DNA from: Fusarium oxysporum f. sp. lycopersici 4287
Taxonomy: Eukaryota > Ascomycota > Sordariomycetes > Hypocreales > Nectriaceae
Assembly: GCF_000149955.1 (NCBI RefSeq)
Contig: NC_030993.1
Location: forward strand, 2,844,650 to 2,908,649
Reading direction: 5' to 3'
Length of the DNA stretch: 64,000 nucleotides
In this document: positions 33,412 to 44,342 of the stretch, in pieces
How positions within the stretch are numbered: position 1 is the stretch's first letter
Layout of the letters: every line of letters starts with the position of its first letter
Notes under the pieces: model-generated
What the model was told of the DNA's origin: nothing
Seen by the model: only the letters and a program-made list of their open reading frames with translations
The model's database searches: none
Position numbers and translations under genes: made by a program

Positions 33412-34680
33412 ATGGCTGCAACCCTCGAATCTATTCTCAGCACTGTCTCCATGATCGAACATGAGCTTGCTACTCGTGAGGATCTTGCGGCTGTCAACGA
33501 TGCCAAGCTTGATGTGGTCAAGAGTTCAATCAAGCACTTCTCCAACCCCAAACCTCAACTTGCTGGTAATAACCCACAACGTCTGAAACATGTTATGCAG
33601 GCTGAGCAACTCTTGCGTGCTGCTTGCCTTCCTAGCAGCTATCAGAGAGCCCACGCTGTCCAATTTCACGCCCAAGGACTGTCTAAGCAGGCTGTCGCTC
33701 AAAGGGTCAATTGGACTCAGCCTCTAACTCGTGCTGCGACTCGCGTCAAAGCTCGTCAAATATCTGACAAGTCCTCTAGCACCGACGCCCGACACCTAGC
33801 CCCTACCATCATTCAAGCCCGAGAGCTAGTCAAGTTCATCAAGTCTTCTCCCCATGCCCGTCGCATGTCCCTCTCCAAGATCGCTGCTACCCTCGGATTG
33901 GAAAGTTCTGATATTGCCATTCGCAATGCTCTCGGTCGGTACGGGTACAAGTTGTACCCGGCCGTCATTCGTCCTTACATTAGCGAGGAAACCCGAAAGC
34001 TTCGACTTGAATTCGCTCTCAACCATGTCAACTGGACTATCGAGCAGTGGAACAAGGTTCTCTTCACTGCGGAAGTCCGTATTCCCCTTACAGACGCACA
34101 CGAACCCTTGGTCATTCGACAGCCCGAAGAGGAATACCATCTTGACTGCATCAATGACGTGCCTGCCGAGCCTACTACCTGCAATGACAGTGAGCTGTAC
34201 TTCGCTCACTTCTCAGGTCTCACGGGCAAAGGCCCTCTCATTGCTTGGAGTCGCGACGCGGACAACAAGTTCGGCCCCCTTGGTCCTGTGAATCACTACA
34301 AGGTCATCTTTCCAGGGTTCTCCAAGTGGATCGGTGATCAGCCTTCTGGATCTCGCTTTGCTATGCGTCCAGATATGTGTGCTCACGCTGCTGTTGCCGT
34401 CAAGGACGAGATGCGAGGACGATTTATGCCCATCGAGCACTTCCCTCCCGCTTCACCCGACCTAAACCCCATCACCGAAATATTCAACTGGGCCAAGGCT
34501 AATCTCAAGACTGACAAGGACCGCTCTCTTTTCGGCGAGGTCGCCGAGTGGCGCATCCGACAAGTTGTCCGAGGCACCTGGAACAACATACCTCAGGAAA
34601 ACATGAAAGCGCTCATTGAGAGCATGCCGCACCGATGTCAGGCTGTCATCGACGCCAATGGGATGCACACCCGAGACTAG
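33412..34680 (+). CDS. Tc1/mariner-type transposase-derived protein, catalytic residues lost
   Basis: A 422-residue intronless protein related to Tc1/mariner (DDE_3) transposases. Present: a first helix-turn-helix-like region (YQRAHAVQFHAQGLSKQAVA, about 78-97), a second one (KIAATLGLESSDIAIRNALG, about 159-178), the pre-catalytic stretch SEETRKLRLEFALNHVNWTI, the WNKVLFTAEVRI strand, KPGEE-like RQPEEEYHLDCI, and the terminal FPPASPDLNPITEIFNWAK. The catalytic triad is gone: the first Asp of the usual SDES is Ala (TAEV), the QDNAPxH site reads RPDMCAH, and the third acidic position in SPDLNPIE is Thr. Yet the frame is unbroken, the codon use looks like its neighbours', and there are no obvious terminal repeats. 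This suggests a host-adopted DNA-binding protein rather than a mobile element. Confidence 0.78.
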   Translation: MAATLESILSTVSMIEHELATREDLAAVNDAKLDVVKSSIKHFSNPKPQLAGNNPQRLKHVMQAEQLLRAACLPSSYQRAHAVQFHAQGLSKQAVAQRVNWTQPLTRAATRVKARQISDKSSSTDARHLAPTIIQARELVKFIKSSPHARRMSLSKIAATLGLESSDIAIRNALGRYGYKLYPAVIRPYISEETRKLRLEFALNHVNWTIEQWNKVLFTAEVRIPLTDAHEPLVIRQPEEEYHLDCINDVPAEPTTCNDSELYFAHFSGLTGKGPLIAWSRDADNKFGPLGPVNHYKVIFPGFSKWIGDQPSGSRFAMRPDMCAHAAVAVKDEMRGRFMPIEHFPPASPDLNPITEIFNWAKANLKTDKDRSLFGEVAEWRIRQVVRGTWNNIPQENMKALIESMPHRCQAVIDANGMHTRD

Positions 34681-35399
34681 AGTTAATATCCACGACTCAC
34701 AAGTTGATGATGAGATGAAAGAACTGCATTTATGCTGGCGACCAAGAAAAGTGACGACGATACGACAACCGAAAACGGCGATGGTTGACGAGAGATTCCG
34801 GGCATAACTGGGCATCGATCGACAGGGGCGATGAAAAGGGGGCAGGGACCGAGATTATGTTTATGATACCCATCTGTTTCAATAATGCTACACATTTAAT
34901 TCCCAACACGCGTGCTGTGCATGTCTAATGATTATGTAATTCCTGTGATATCATCAGCAACACAAGTTTTGTCCAGCTGCGGAGTAGAGTTCTAGCAAAG
35001 CTTACCCCGCACATCAGCGCTCCAGGCGGTTTACCACCCTAAAACTTGGCACGCGAGCTTAAGCTTTATGCTACCGCCGCACCTTATCTTGGTCTGTCAA
35101 TCCCTGTCGAGCTGTTCACCAATACTTTTTGGTGTCAACGTCACTGCACATCATTTTTCAGCTGTGAAAGTACGATCCCCTGGTCTCACGTACATGTCCT
35201 TGTTTTTAGTTGCGTCAGTGGTTTTCTTGCCATACAGTGAATCAAGAATTGTTCCTTCCCCGCCTGGTGATGTGCTGCGTGACTAGTTGTATAAAAGGGA
35301 AGATCTCGTCCGCTTCTTGAACTTTCCATCTTCATACTCATCAACCTACATATCCAAAGCACAAATTACAACTTGAAACCCAAAACTCAAACTACCATC
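34681..35399 (+). promoter_or_regulatory. Promoter with TATA box for the 109-residue gene
   Basis: About 720 bases. A consensus TATAAAAG sits at 35290-35297, about 105 bases before the start codon at 35400, and is followed by a pyrimidine/adenine leader. A clear TATA box is uncommon for fungal housekeeping genes and fits a strongly inducible one. A CCCCT, the stress-response element core, occurs near 35175. No other gene is seen. Confidence 0.45.
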
Positions 35400-35782
35400 A
35401 TGGATTTCGTCAAGAACCTCGCAGGTGGCAACAACAACGCCAGCAACACCGAGGGCCAGCAAGCTCCTCCCGAGGCTGGCGGTAGCTTCATGGACAAGGT
35501 CAACGGAATGGCTGGCGGTGGCGCGCAGGGCGAGAAGAACGAAGATGGTCTTGACAAGGGTAAACATCTCCTTCCAACTTCCCATGTAGCACTATACTAA
35601 CAACTGTTGCAGCCGTCGACTTTGTGCAGGAAAAGTTCCTCGGTGGAGGCGACCAGAGCAACGAGAGCGCCACCGAGCAGGCCAAGGACGAGGCTATTTC
35701 CGATGCTATTCGTGACCAGTACAAGAGCGCCACAGGCAGCGAATTCCCCATCTCCGACAAGGACAAGAAATATGGAGCTTAA
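35400..35782 (+). CDS. Small hydrophilic Gly/Asn-rich protein, 109 residues
   Basis: Two exons joined across the intron 35560-35612 (CAACTGTTGCAG acceptor) give 109 residues: MDFVKNLAGGNNNASNTEGQ, a Gly-rich section with FMDKVNGMAGGG, then DKAVDFVQEKFLGGG and a charged C-terminal helix ending KDKKYGA. There is no signal peptide or membrane helix. Two amphipathic helices of similar pattern (MDFVKNLAGG and VDFVQEKFLGG) suggest an internal repeat. Composition and the TATA-driven promoter resemble small stress-induced hydrophilin-like fungal proteins, but I cannot name a family with certainty. Confidence 0.75.
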
Positions 35783-36126
35783 AATGGCGTCGAGGATCAC
35801 GCGAGCTCTGAGACAAGAGCGAAAACAAATAATGTACGATAAAATTATGAAAGCACCTGAATGATCACGAAACCTATTACGTTCTAATGAGGCAATCCTT
35901 TACTTGTTGATGTGAATGCTATTATAAGCTATCCCCTTTGTCAAGTTGCCTTTACCTATTCACCATCGTGATAAATGTCTTCCATTCATCACCTCAAGTT
36001 CATACTGCCTTGATGCAGATGCCACCAAAAATTTCATCGGCCATTGAAAGCGGTCGTCATGATGATTGTGTCCGAGTTGAAGGATTATCCTCATGCTTCG
36101 AATGCCAGACCTTTCAGTCGCCCGAC
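35783..36126. other. 3' convergent space
   Basis: About 340 A/T-rich bases between converging genes; no gene seen. The plus-strand open frame that runs from here into the AAA gene is its antisense shadow. Confidence 0.5.
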
Positions 36127-38533
36127 CTACTCCAGCATCTTCAATGCTTTCATTCGCATGAAAACAACCGTCTGCAGATGATCAACTGCAAGAGGCAAGT
36201 TCTCGCTGGCAGCGAGGATTTGCGCTGTCTTGACGGCGCTCTTGATCTGTCGGCCATTCAGAGGCATGCTGGCCAGTTTCGCAATCGCATTACTGTCTTC
36301 AGCCAACTTCTTGTTCTCTCGGATGAGGAAGTTGTACCAGATCTTGGCCCGGGAGGCTGGCTCCAGATCCTGGAAGACGAACGAAAGGTCGATACGTGAC
36401 TCGAACGCGGGATCGATGGCAGGGTAGCGGTTGGTGGTCAGAATCATGAGACCCTTGTAGTATTCCAGGAGGCGAAGGAAAACTAGAAGAAAATGTCAGA
36501 CAGGTCAACACAACCGAATAGGGTATCTTACTGGTGGTCATCTCGTTCTGCGTGAGGTTGCTGCTGGTGCGCTTTTCAAGGAATACGTCGGCCTCATCAA
36601 GTAAGAGGATGGCATCCCAGCGGGCACAGCGGTCAAGAGCAGTCTTGAGATTGCACTCCAGTTTGGAGGTATCCATCCCAAGGTCCGAAGTATCAATGCG
36701 GTAGAGGGGGCGTTTCAGATTCTCGGAGACTGTGTTGACGTCAGCAAGGAACTGTAGCATAAGCATTGATAGAATATACCCGATTCTGCAGTGAATGTCT
36801 TTCCCGTACCGGGGGGACCACACAAGAGCATGACAAGACCTTTTCCTGTGACTAATGTTAGTTCATATCTAACCATTGGCGAGGAGAAGCGAACCCTTTC
36901 CGTGGACAAAGTCGTCGAAATGCTGCAACTGTCCGTTCTTTGTTGCGCCAACAAATCCAACTAAGAGTCTCTTCTCTGCTTCATCGATGACGAGGTTATT
37001 GATGGCCTCAGTGTTCCATTCAATGTCGGTGAGATGGTCGATTTCGGCATAGCCTATCACAAATTCTTAGCTTCAGTAGGTTCGAGAGGTTTGAGCCTGT
37101 GAACTTACACCACACCTTTCGTTCGATCGAGAAACAGTTCACAGTTGAGACAGTCAACATGGCCTCCTCATCCGCAAGGCGGTCAGAGTCATCTCCTTCT
37201 TCGCTCTTTGGATCACTGGCTTCCTGAGATTCTTGGTGGTCGTCAGGAGTAGACGCCTTCGAGTCGTTCCCATCCGCCTTCATTGCGCTGTGGAGATTCA
37301 GCTCGTACAGGGGCCCTACATAGCGAGACCAGTCATCATTACAACCGTCCGCATCAACAATAACTCGTCCCTCTGTCTGTGGTCTTTGTCAGCGCTTCTG
37401 AGCGTTAGATGTACCATGAACCCTTACCGGTTGAATCGGAAGACGGGGTTCCTTGGGAATGATGCGTTCCTGGTTTTCCCACTCATTTTTCGACAAAAAT
37501 GTTAGTCTAGCTTTAAAGCTTGCATCAATAGCAGACAGACTTGCTTACCACATGAACAATTGAAGAAGATTCTTCGCGGTGCTGAGCTTTACCCGCCCGG
37601 GTCGGATCTTGATGGAAGCGGAAATGAATGCCTCGTAGGTCTTCATACTTACGCCCACGTCTGATGAGGGCAGCTTTCAAAGCCTTGATATCATTCTCAG
37701 GACAGGCCCAGACCGGCCTGACGATGAGGTCAGAGAGCGGCCGGGTGCCGTGGAAGGCAGGGACCACAAATGTGGACTTGACAGTAGAATAATCTGAACC
37801 AGTCCATGCAATTTGGTGCACTGAAAGATGACCACCTCCATATTTTCGGGAAATCCCCGCGGCTATTGGGGCTTCGGAGCGGAAGAAGAGCTGGGCAGGC
37901 TTGAAGACAAACTTGAGGTCTTCCCAAGAAGCGCACCCAGTCTCCTTGATTCTCTTGACTCGACTGAGAGTGTCTCGTAGCTCATTCTTGAGCATGTCCA
38001 CAAAGAATTTCATGAGCTTCTGGATCTCAGAACCGGCGTTGACGCCTGCCAGCTTGCATAGTTGCTCCCAGCGATGAATGAGAGGAACAAATGGTGCCTT
38101 GAATTCAAGAACCTCACCGCCACAACTCACATCAGGATGGCCTCTGAAGACATCGTAGAGAACGGCCTGCAGCGCGGGGTTGTTGATCCAGATGGTTCGG
38201 ACCTCCCAAGTACTGTCCTTGGTTGGGAAGCGGCCACAAACAACAGCATATTTACCGCGAACTCGCTTGATTTCACGGATCTCCTTCTGCACCTCGCCGT
38301 AGGGCATCTCGTCAAGCCATTTGACGAAATTACCATTGTAGTCGAATTTGGCAAAGGCATCCTTGACTTCACAAATCAATCCGGGTTTCTCGACTAGATA
38401 CAGATATGTTGGTCAGGTAACATTCCGGTCGGTGAAGCGATAAAGATAGATTACCTTGGGTATATTCAACAGCATTCCAAGCTTCGACATCAGCCCATCC
38501 TGGGTCCGTGATTGGCGACCCGTCCCAATCCAT
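36127..38533 (-). CDS. AAA+ ATPase with fungal N-terminal domain (DUF7025-type)
   Basis: An ATP-driven AAA+ protein of 674 residues belonging to a large filamentous-fungal family of unknown substrate. The N-terminal half (about 30-330) is the fungal-specific domain usually found with this ATPase (VCGRFPTKDSTWEVRTIWI, YGGGHLSVHQIAWTGSDYST, RPLSDLIVRPVWACPENDIK), followed by an acidic linker. The ATPase core has Walker A GPPGTGKT, Walker B AILLLDEADVF, sensor 1 LTTNR and the arginine-finger region FESRIDLSF. Seven introns: 38454-38394, 37548-37482, 37427-37377, 37108-37054, 36894-36846, 36779-36730 and 36531-36483. The fifth uses the donor at 36894; the alternative at 36873 would make a 28-base intron. 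Start at 38533, MDWDGSPITDPGWADVEAWN. No membrane helix was noticed, so a BCS1-like mitochondrial role is unlikely. Confidence 0.85.
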
Positions 38534-40034
38534 CGTGTGTGGTCGGAAGCTACCAAGTGAGATGATGTCAAAGTAGAGTCTGCAAGCGCTCGATGAAGAT
38601 TATCGGAGTTGAACGGAGTTGAAAGGGAGTTGGGTTTTGAAAGTGAAGAAAAAAGGTGGGAGAAGATTTGGAGCTTTATAGCCAAGGGCTGCCTACCAGT
38701 TGCGAGCAGTGTTGCTTGCGTGTGTCTGTCTGTGAATCACCGTGACATTAGCTTCTTTTGGCCTTTTCATTTGCGAGAGCTGTAAACAGCTAAACTTGAA
38801 CAGGTTTGCCCCGAGCCTTTGTATGGCTGAGCTGTTACTGCAATTGATTGCTATGGCGAAGTTGACCTGCTCCAAACACACGGAGAGAAGCTAGCAGATT
38901 TTCAGTTTGAGGCATTGCCATTGAAGTTTGGAAGTTATTAATACGAGCGACTAAATTATTCCACCTTATGAAACTCGATTCAATACTTCAAATGTTCCCG
39001 TGAAGCAACAGTTGAAAGATCTTTTGGGGTCAAGTGATGGAAATCTTTATTTTTTATTGTTTTCCACGATCACTCCGCTTTTATTTGCTGATCTGATCGA
39101 GGCTTGGTATATATCGAAGAGTAAATACAAGTATTTATTGATATACTTGGGACATATGTGTCAGTTGTAAGCAATCGGTAGCTCGAGTAGTCAGAATGTT
39201 TCTGAAGGAAATGGCAAACCCGGAAGACAGATCCCAAACAGAAGGACTTTGGGTAACGAAAAGGGTTTGACGGAAAACACTGAGGGCCGAGAATGCACTC
39301 TAGTGAATATGATGCCTGATTTCGCATATCTTGGATGAATTGCCTACACTTAGACTATGGTGATCCACATCTTGAATATCAAGGTGACATCTGTTTGCCT
39401 ATGAGTGCTACAAGAGGGATTATCCTTCGATCTAGTACCACAAGCCAGCATGACTTGGCTACGGATACGACATTAGTTTTTAGACGCAAAAACTTTTACC
39501 GTAAACTTAACTACTATGTTTATAAGTTAAGTCAAGTCAAAACGATAACATGTTGCCACCCCACCCCACCACTTCAGCTATGGATATCAGTCATACGCCG
39601 ATCCAACAAGTGGAGTATCACAACATGATGATCCCATAGAATCCGTAGAAAACCAATTATATCTTTCGAAGTAGCACAAGTTGAGGCTAGTTAGAGGATA
39701 ATCCTGACATTATGATCCAATCTGATCATCAAAGTCGAGCCTTATGGAGTTCTAAGGCAGATGAAAATAATAGACAGAATCAAGTGGATGAGGCACTACC
39801 GAGTTGGGAATGGAAGCAAGTGTCTATTGGCTTGCCCAAAAGATCTCCTGCTAGTCCTTACTTTAGTCGCTAATGCTAGGACTCTCGGGTATTACCTTCT
39901 TGGCCTCGCCGGACGCTTTTCCGTCTTAGGCTGCTGCATCTAACGGCTGTAGCTGAGCTGACTATTTAAATCACCGCTTCCCATCCTTCAACAAAACATC
40001 ATCTCAACGATAATTATATTTAATCTTCACTAAA
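38534..40034. other. 1.5 kb divergent intergenic space
   Basis: Between the divergent AAA ATPase and the 1290-residue orphan. It is A/T-rich near 38930-39130, with short scattered frames only. No gene or repeat that I can support. Confidence 0.5.
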
Positions 40035-43000
40035 ATGACGCGCCGCAATGAAACAGAGATCATAGACGACCTCCGCCAAACTGAAAGTGCCACCAAGAGA
40101 AAGCTCACTATTCGCCAATTCACAAAAGCCTTACGACGTGAAGATCGCTTCCAGCAAGCATGGGATGCTGCAGGGGGAGCTTCAGGACTGGCCCGTCTGA
40201 TGGCCGAGTTTAGCATTCGAGACGTGCGTGATATGTGCAAGCGTCTGGGCTCGACCGCTTCAGCTCAGAAGGCACAGTCCCAAAGGCGCGCTGCTCTTGG
40301 AGAGTTGGTTACGATGCTCTACGAGGGGCGAGAAGATGACAGACCTCTCACCAGCTTCTATCAAGACATTATTCCGGCATGCAACCTTGAGCTGGTAAAG
40401 AAGTTTGAGAAGGATAGGAAGATCGAGTGGACGCCTCCACAGACCAAGCGTCTCTTTCTAGGCCATCGAGAGCAGCACGAGGATAAATTCCTTAGCGAAA
40501 TCTTGTGCAAGGACAAAAACATCAGGTTTTACCAGCACAGGAGACTCTTTCGTGGCAACATCGCCTTTTGTGAGAAGATATTGACGACCCTCCTCGCAAA
40601 AGAGGGTAAGATCCATGTCCCATCTGATTTGATAGATGAAGTGGCTATGCCTGTTCTCAAGCGCCTTCTCAAGAGCAGACATGACGACGAGAGGCGCATC
40701 AAATATCTAAGTCTCGTACTCCAATGTACCCAAAAACACGAGGAAGAGATTTCCCAGCAGCTTGTTCTCAGACAAGGTGGCTTGCTTCAGTACACTGTTG
40801 ATCGGTGGGCCAAGGCTGCCGATGGTAGTGAAAGCAAGAGACAATATCAAGCTCGTTTGGTACAGGCGATCCAACTATTGCCAAAGGAGAAATCGCCCAT
40901 CGAATTAGAGAGAATACGTCAGACTTTGTGGGTTCCTTGGGAGTTAGATATCGATGGCAGATATGACTTCTTTCGCCTCTTCATCCAGCATCACAAAGAC
41001 TATAAAATTGACATCGAGAGCGATTCGGAACAAGATCTGGCCAGACTCAAGGATCTCCCTGAAAGAGCCTGGCCTTCAGATCTGTTCTTCACCATCAATT
41101 ACAAGAAGTCTCTACAACTTTTTGAGAAGCTAGAAAGCCTATTTCCCAAGAACAACTTCCTCCAAGTCGCGAACCAGAGTGGAACAATACTTAATCAGTC
41201 GCAGGGACATATCAAACACAGCGGTTTCGGAGACGTCGAGATTGTAAGAGCGTTGCTGATCCGCAAATCGAACACACAAGATGAGCACCAGGGATGGCTT
41301 GATCACGCCATTGGTCTCATCAACGAGAGGAAAACGAACGCTCAACAGGCTCGTGAGGCTGTGGAGCGCGCATACTGGGCTAGAGCCGCCTTGAATCTCT
41401 GCGTCGCTATTGGAGACCTACAAACTCTGAACGACACTATTATCTGGTCTCGGCGTTTCATCAAGGACTCTCTCACAAGCCATGGTTTGTTCAGTCTGAA
41501 AGTCTTCAAGACAAAGGAAATTGAAGAAGTGTTGGGTGCCATGCCAGATGAACGTGTCAGCTCACCTGAAGCTGTTGTGTCATTCACATCAGCCCTGCGC
41601 AAGAAGTACATCGAGTTTGCAAACCAGGTTCTCATCAATATTGTTGAGACTGCAACGCTCGCAGTCGGAGAACCCGGATTTAAGGCCCACAATTGGACCT
41701 GGCTGTTCAACCTCATTATGGCCGTAACGGGCCAACGTATGAGCAGATTGGAAATCTTCTTCAAGAGCCTGGCAGAATGCTCAGAGGCAGGTCGTGAAAG
41801 GTGCCAAAGGAACATGATGGAGATTGTCTGGAAGCCAACAACGGACTTGCTTATCGAAGCCGGAGCTGTAGTTCGAAACCCAGCTTTGGCGACCGCACAT
41901 GGCGGTTCGCTCTTCGACTCTCTCACCACTTCATCGAATCGCGAGTCTGTCAAGGGTAGCTATGTATACCGATTACTTTCGAGAACATCTCTATCGCCAC
42001 CCTTGCTTGCAGAGCTGGCACGCTTCCTTATCGATAGGATGAGGAAGCGACTGGGATCTGAAGCCATACGTGCGCAGATGCAGGATATTGTCTTCGTCAT
42101 TGAGCGTCTGGCTTCCAGCGATCAGCCTTCACTGGCATGCCCCTTCATTCGCGACTTGGTTTTGGACAGTGAAGACGCCAAAGAAAGCTCCTCTTGGCAC
42201 CGCCATCTTCTCAGCGTTGGATTCCTCTCTGTGCTTCCAGCCAAGCCAGCAAAGGAAATGTTATACACAATGGCCAGTGCGATGAAGGAGAAGATGCGAG
42301 AACAAAATCAGAACAAGGACGCTAAAGAACAAGCAGAGAGATCCGAGGAAACCACTGAGGAGGACGTATCAACAGGCCCCAAGCCCTCTCAGGGACCATC
42401 CATCAAGGTTACAACCGTCAAGATGCTCGCCCAGATCTTGCAGTACAATCCTGTTCATGGACCCGTCTTCATCATGTGGAATCCCTGGTTGGTCTTCTTG
42501 CGGAAGCACGGCACATCGATATCAGAATCACCATCACCAACAGCCCTCTTTGCAATCTTGGAGGAACCTACTTGCCCTCTCAGTCTACGGAAACGCATCC
42601 TTGAAGCCCTTGGGGAATATATCGTTCCAGCAGCCGCACAGCTCAATGAGAGACGCGGACTGACTGAAGCTGATTGGGTTGCTGCTTCAGCCCAAGACGC
42701 CCCATTGCCTGAGATTGGCGCCGAAACTCCCCTTCTCAAACTCTTGATCTTGAAGGTCAGGGGACAAAGTTTGAATGAAGAAGATAAAAGGAGGCTCGCG
42801 TCCCTCGTTATGGGTGCAGTAGAGCAATCAGCTGTCAACAACACCCGCTGGATGAAACTCTTCTTGAGTAAAAACAACTTCTCTCTCGAGGAAGATATTC
42901 CACATCTCCCCGTGCATCTCACTACAGTATCTGCTCTTTATGGGCAACTCCAACCCTACACACCTGTATCAGTCTTCAATATGGTTCGCTCCGCCGCACT

Positions 43001-43907
43001 CATCAATGTCGATCCCAGCCCTGGCATACTACGCATCACAAAGGCCATCCAGGAGGACCGGGATCTCGTTAACTCAAAGGCAGGCAAGCATTGGCTTTCG
43101 CAATTTTCCAACCCCGGGCGCGATTCGTTCAAGTTTGGAATCATGCTGTCTGCGGCCATGGTACAGCAGAGTCCTGCCGACCGAGAGTCCAAGCTGGCTG
43201 GAAATGGAGTGTCTTTGCCGATGCTTCAGTCCTTCGTGATCGAGTACATTGAGAGGCTGCTCAAGATTGGACAAGCCGACATGGTGATGACGCTCGTCAT
43301 GAGGCTTAGTGGCGGACGGTTTGAGGATCGACAGAACTGGAACGACTGGATGGAAAACTCGGTGCCCGTTATCAAAAAGATGATCTCCAAGACAGAAGAA
43401 GTTCAAGAAAGTATCCGTCGTAAGGAAGCAGAGACTCGCAGGCTGCCCAGTGTGTTTCGGATGAAGCTAAGAACGATACCTGTGCCCTTGTCCGATGGAA
43501 CAGCTGAAGAAGATCAGGCATTCACAGAAGAGCTTTACAAGCTCATTGGGGACCTCGGAAGCCGCCAATATCACCCGTATCATATGGACTTTCAGAAACT
43601 CAAGGAGGAGTTTGATTACTGGCCCCTCACACAGTCATTCGGCCGTTTTGCACTCATGTTGGCAGAATTTCAGGAGTATGATCTTGCTTCCACAGAACAG
43701 CCAACACTCAAGGACTATCTCTGTTGGGAGATCATTGGTCATATACTCACTAAGGCAAAGGATCCAAAGGATGCAAATATTGTTGAAGATGTCAGGCAGT
43801 TGATGCGGAAGTGGGAAACCTGTGAGGATGAAGCAATGAGGACAATGGGGATGAAGTTCAAAGGATTGCTGAAGGATGCCGACAAGACATGGTATAAACG
43901 AGTCTGA
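40035..43907 (+). CDS. Large intronless orphan protein, 1290 residues
   Basis: A single uninterrupted frame of 1290 codons starting MTRRNETEIIDDLRQTESAT in the context ACTAAAATGACG. I do not recognise the family. The product has no signal peptide or obvious membrane helix. It is predominantly helical, with long amphipathic stretches, and looks like an alpha-solenoid in parts (for example HDDERRIKYLSLVLQCTQKH near 215-235). A charged disordered insert lies at about 748-790 (MREQNQNKDAKEQAERSEE). The N-terminus is basic and rich in Arg/Lys helices (KRKLTIRQFTKALRRED). Codon use and frame quality leave no doubt that it is coding. A scaffold or chromatin-related role would be a guess. Confidence 0.85.
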   Translation: MTRRNETEIIDDLRQTESATKRKLTIRQFTKALRREDRFQQAWDAAGGASGLARLMAEFSIRDVRDMCKRLGSTASAQKAQSQRRAALGELVTMLYEGREDDRPLTSFYQDIIPACNLELVKKFEKDRKIEWTPPQTKRLFLGHREQHEDKFLSEILCKDKNIRFYQHRRLFRGNIAFCEKILTTLLAKEGKIHVPSDLIDEVAMPVLKRLLKSRHDDERRIKYLSLVLQCTQKHEEEISQQLVLRQGGLLQYTVDRWAKAADGSESKRQYQARLVQAIQLLPKEKSPIELERIRQTLWVPWELDIDGRYDFFRLFIQHHKDYKIDIESDSEQDLARLKDLPERAWPSDLFFTINYKKSLQLFEKLESLFPKNNFLQVANQSGTILNQSQGHIKHSGFGDVEIVRALLIRKSNTQDEHQGWLDHAIGLINERKTNAQQAREAVERAYWARAALNLCVAIGDLQTLNDTIIWSRRFIKDSLTSHGLFSLKVFKTKEIEEVLGAMPDERVSSPEAVVSFTSALRKKYIEFANQVLINIVETATLAVGEPGFKAHNWTWLFNLIMAVTGQRMSRLEIFFKSLAECSEAGRERCQRNMMEIVWKPTTDLLIEAGAVVRNPALATAHGGSLFDSLTTSSNRESVKGSYVYRLLSRTSLSPPLLAELARFLIDRMRKRLGSEAIRAQMQDIVFVIERLASSDQPSLACPFIRDLVLDSEDAKESSSWHRHLLSVGFLSVLPAKPAKEMLYTMASAMKEKMREQNQNKDAKEQAERSEETTEEDVSTGPKPSQGPSIKVTTVKMLAQILQYNPVHGPVFIMWNPWLVFLRKHGTSISESPSPTALFAILEEPTCPLSLRKRILEALGEYIVPAAAQLNERRGLTEADWVAASAQDAPLPEIGAETPLLKLLILKVRGQSLNEEDKRRLASLVMGAVEQSAVNNTRWMKLFLSKNNFSLEEDIPHLPVHLTTVSALYGQLQPYTPVSVFNMVRSAALINVDPSPGILRITKAIQEDRDLVNSKAGKHWLSQFSNPGRDSFKFGIMLSAAMVQQSPADRESKLAGNGVSLPMLQSFVIEYIERLLKIGQADMVMTLVMRLSGGRFEDRQNWNDWMENSVPVIKKMISKTEEVQESIRRKEAETRRLPSVFRMKLRTIPVPLSDGTAEEDQAFTEELYKLIGDLGSRQYHPYHMDFQKLKEEFDYWPLTQSFGRFALMLAEFQEYDLASTEQPTLKDYLCWEIIGHILTKAKDPKDANIVEDVRQLMRKWETCEDEAMRTMGMKFKGLLKDADKTWYKRV

Positions 43908-44342
43908 GCATACAATTACGAAATTGCGAAATGAATCTCGATCGATGACCACTTCCTCCTGAGCCCAAACAAATAGGCATGAACTCAAAAGATGGCGGCT
44001 GTGGAGCGATGTGGCATTGAATCACCTAGGTAGCTACCTCATGAAGGCGGGTGATGCTGAAAGGGGTTCTTGACTAAGTCTGCCTATTTATTATTGTACA
44101 TGACATGCTCGCAGAATCATTGTAGTGTCTCTCAAGTACGAATCGTTCAGAAACAAGTCATTGCATTTGGGAATGTTGCTATAATAATAGAAACTACAAT
44201 AGTATCATACCATTTCACGTGCTTCATCCACCATCATGTGCTATCTAAGCCACCAAGCAATACAGATTTCTTTAAAACAATGTAATGTCTTTAAAATCCC
44301 ACATTACTAGGCCCCGAGGCCTATAAACACAAAGAATGTAAG
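43908..44342. other. 3' convergent space
   Basis: About 435 A/T-rich bases between the converging ends of the orphan gene and the CFEM/GPI gene; nothing else seen. Confidence 0.5.

Noticed and set aside
33412..34680. An active mobile element
   Set aside because: The catalytic acidic residues are missing and no terminal inverted repeats were seen, so it is treated as a transposase-derived gene.
36846..36873. A 28-base intron in the AAA ATPase
   Set aside because: Too short for splicing. The donor at 36894 gives a 49-base intron and the expected GKGKGLVMLLCGPPGTGKT join.
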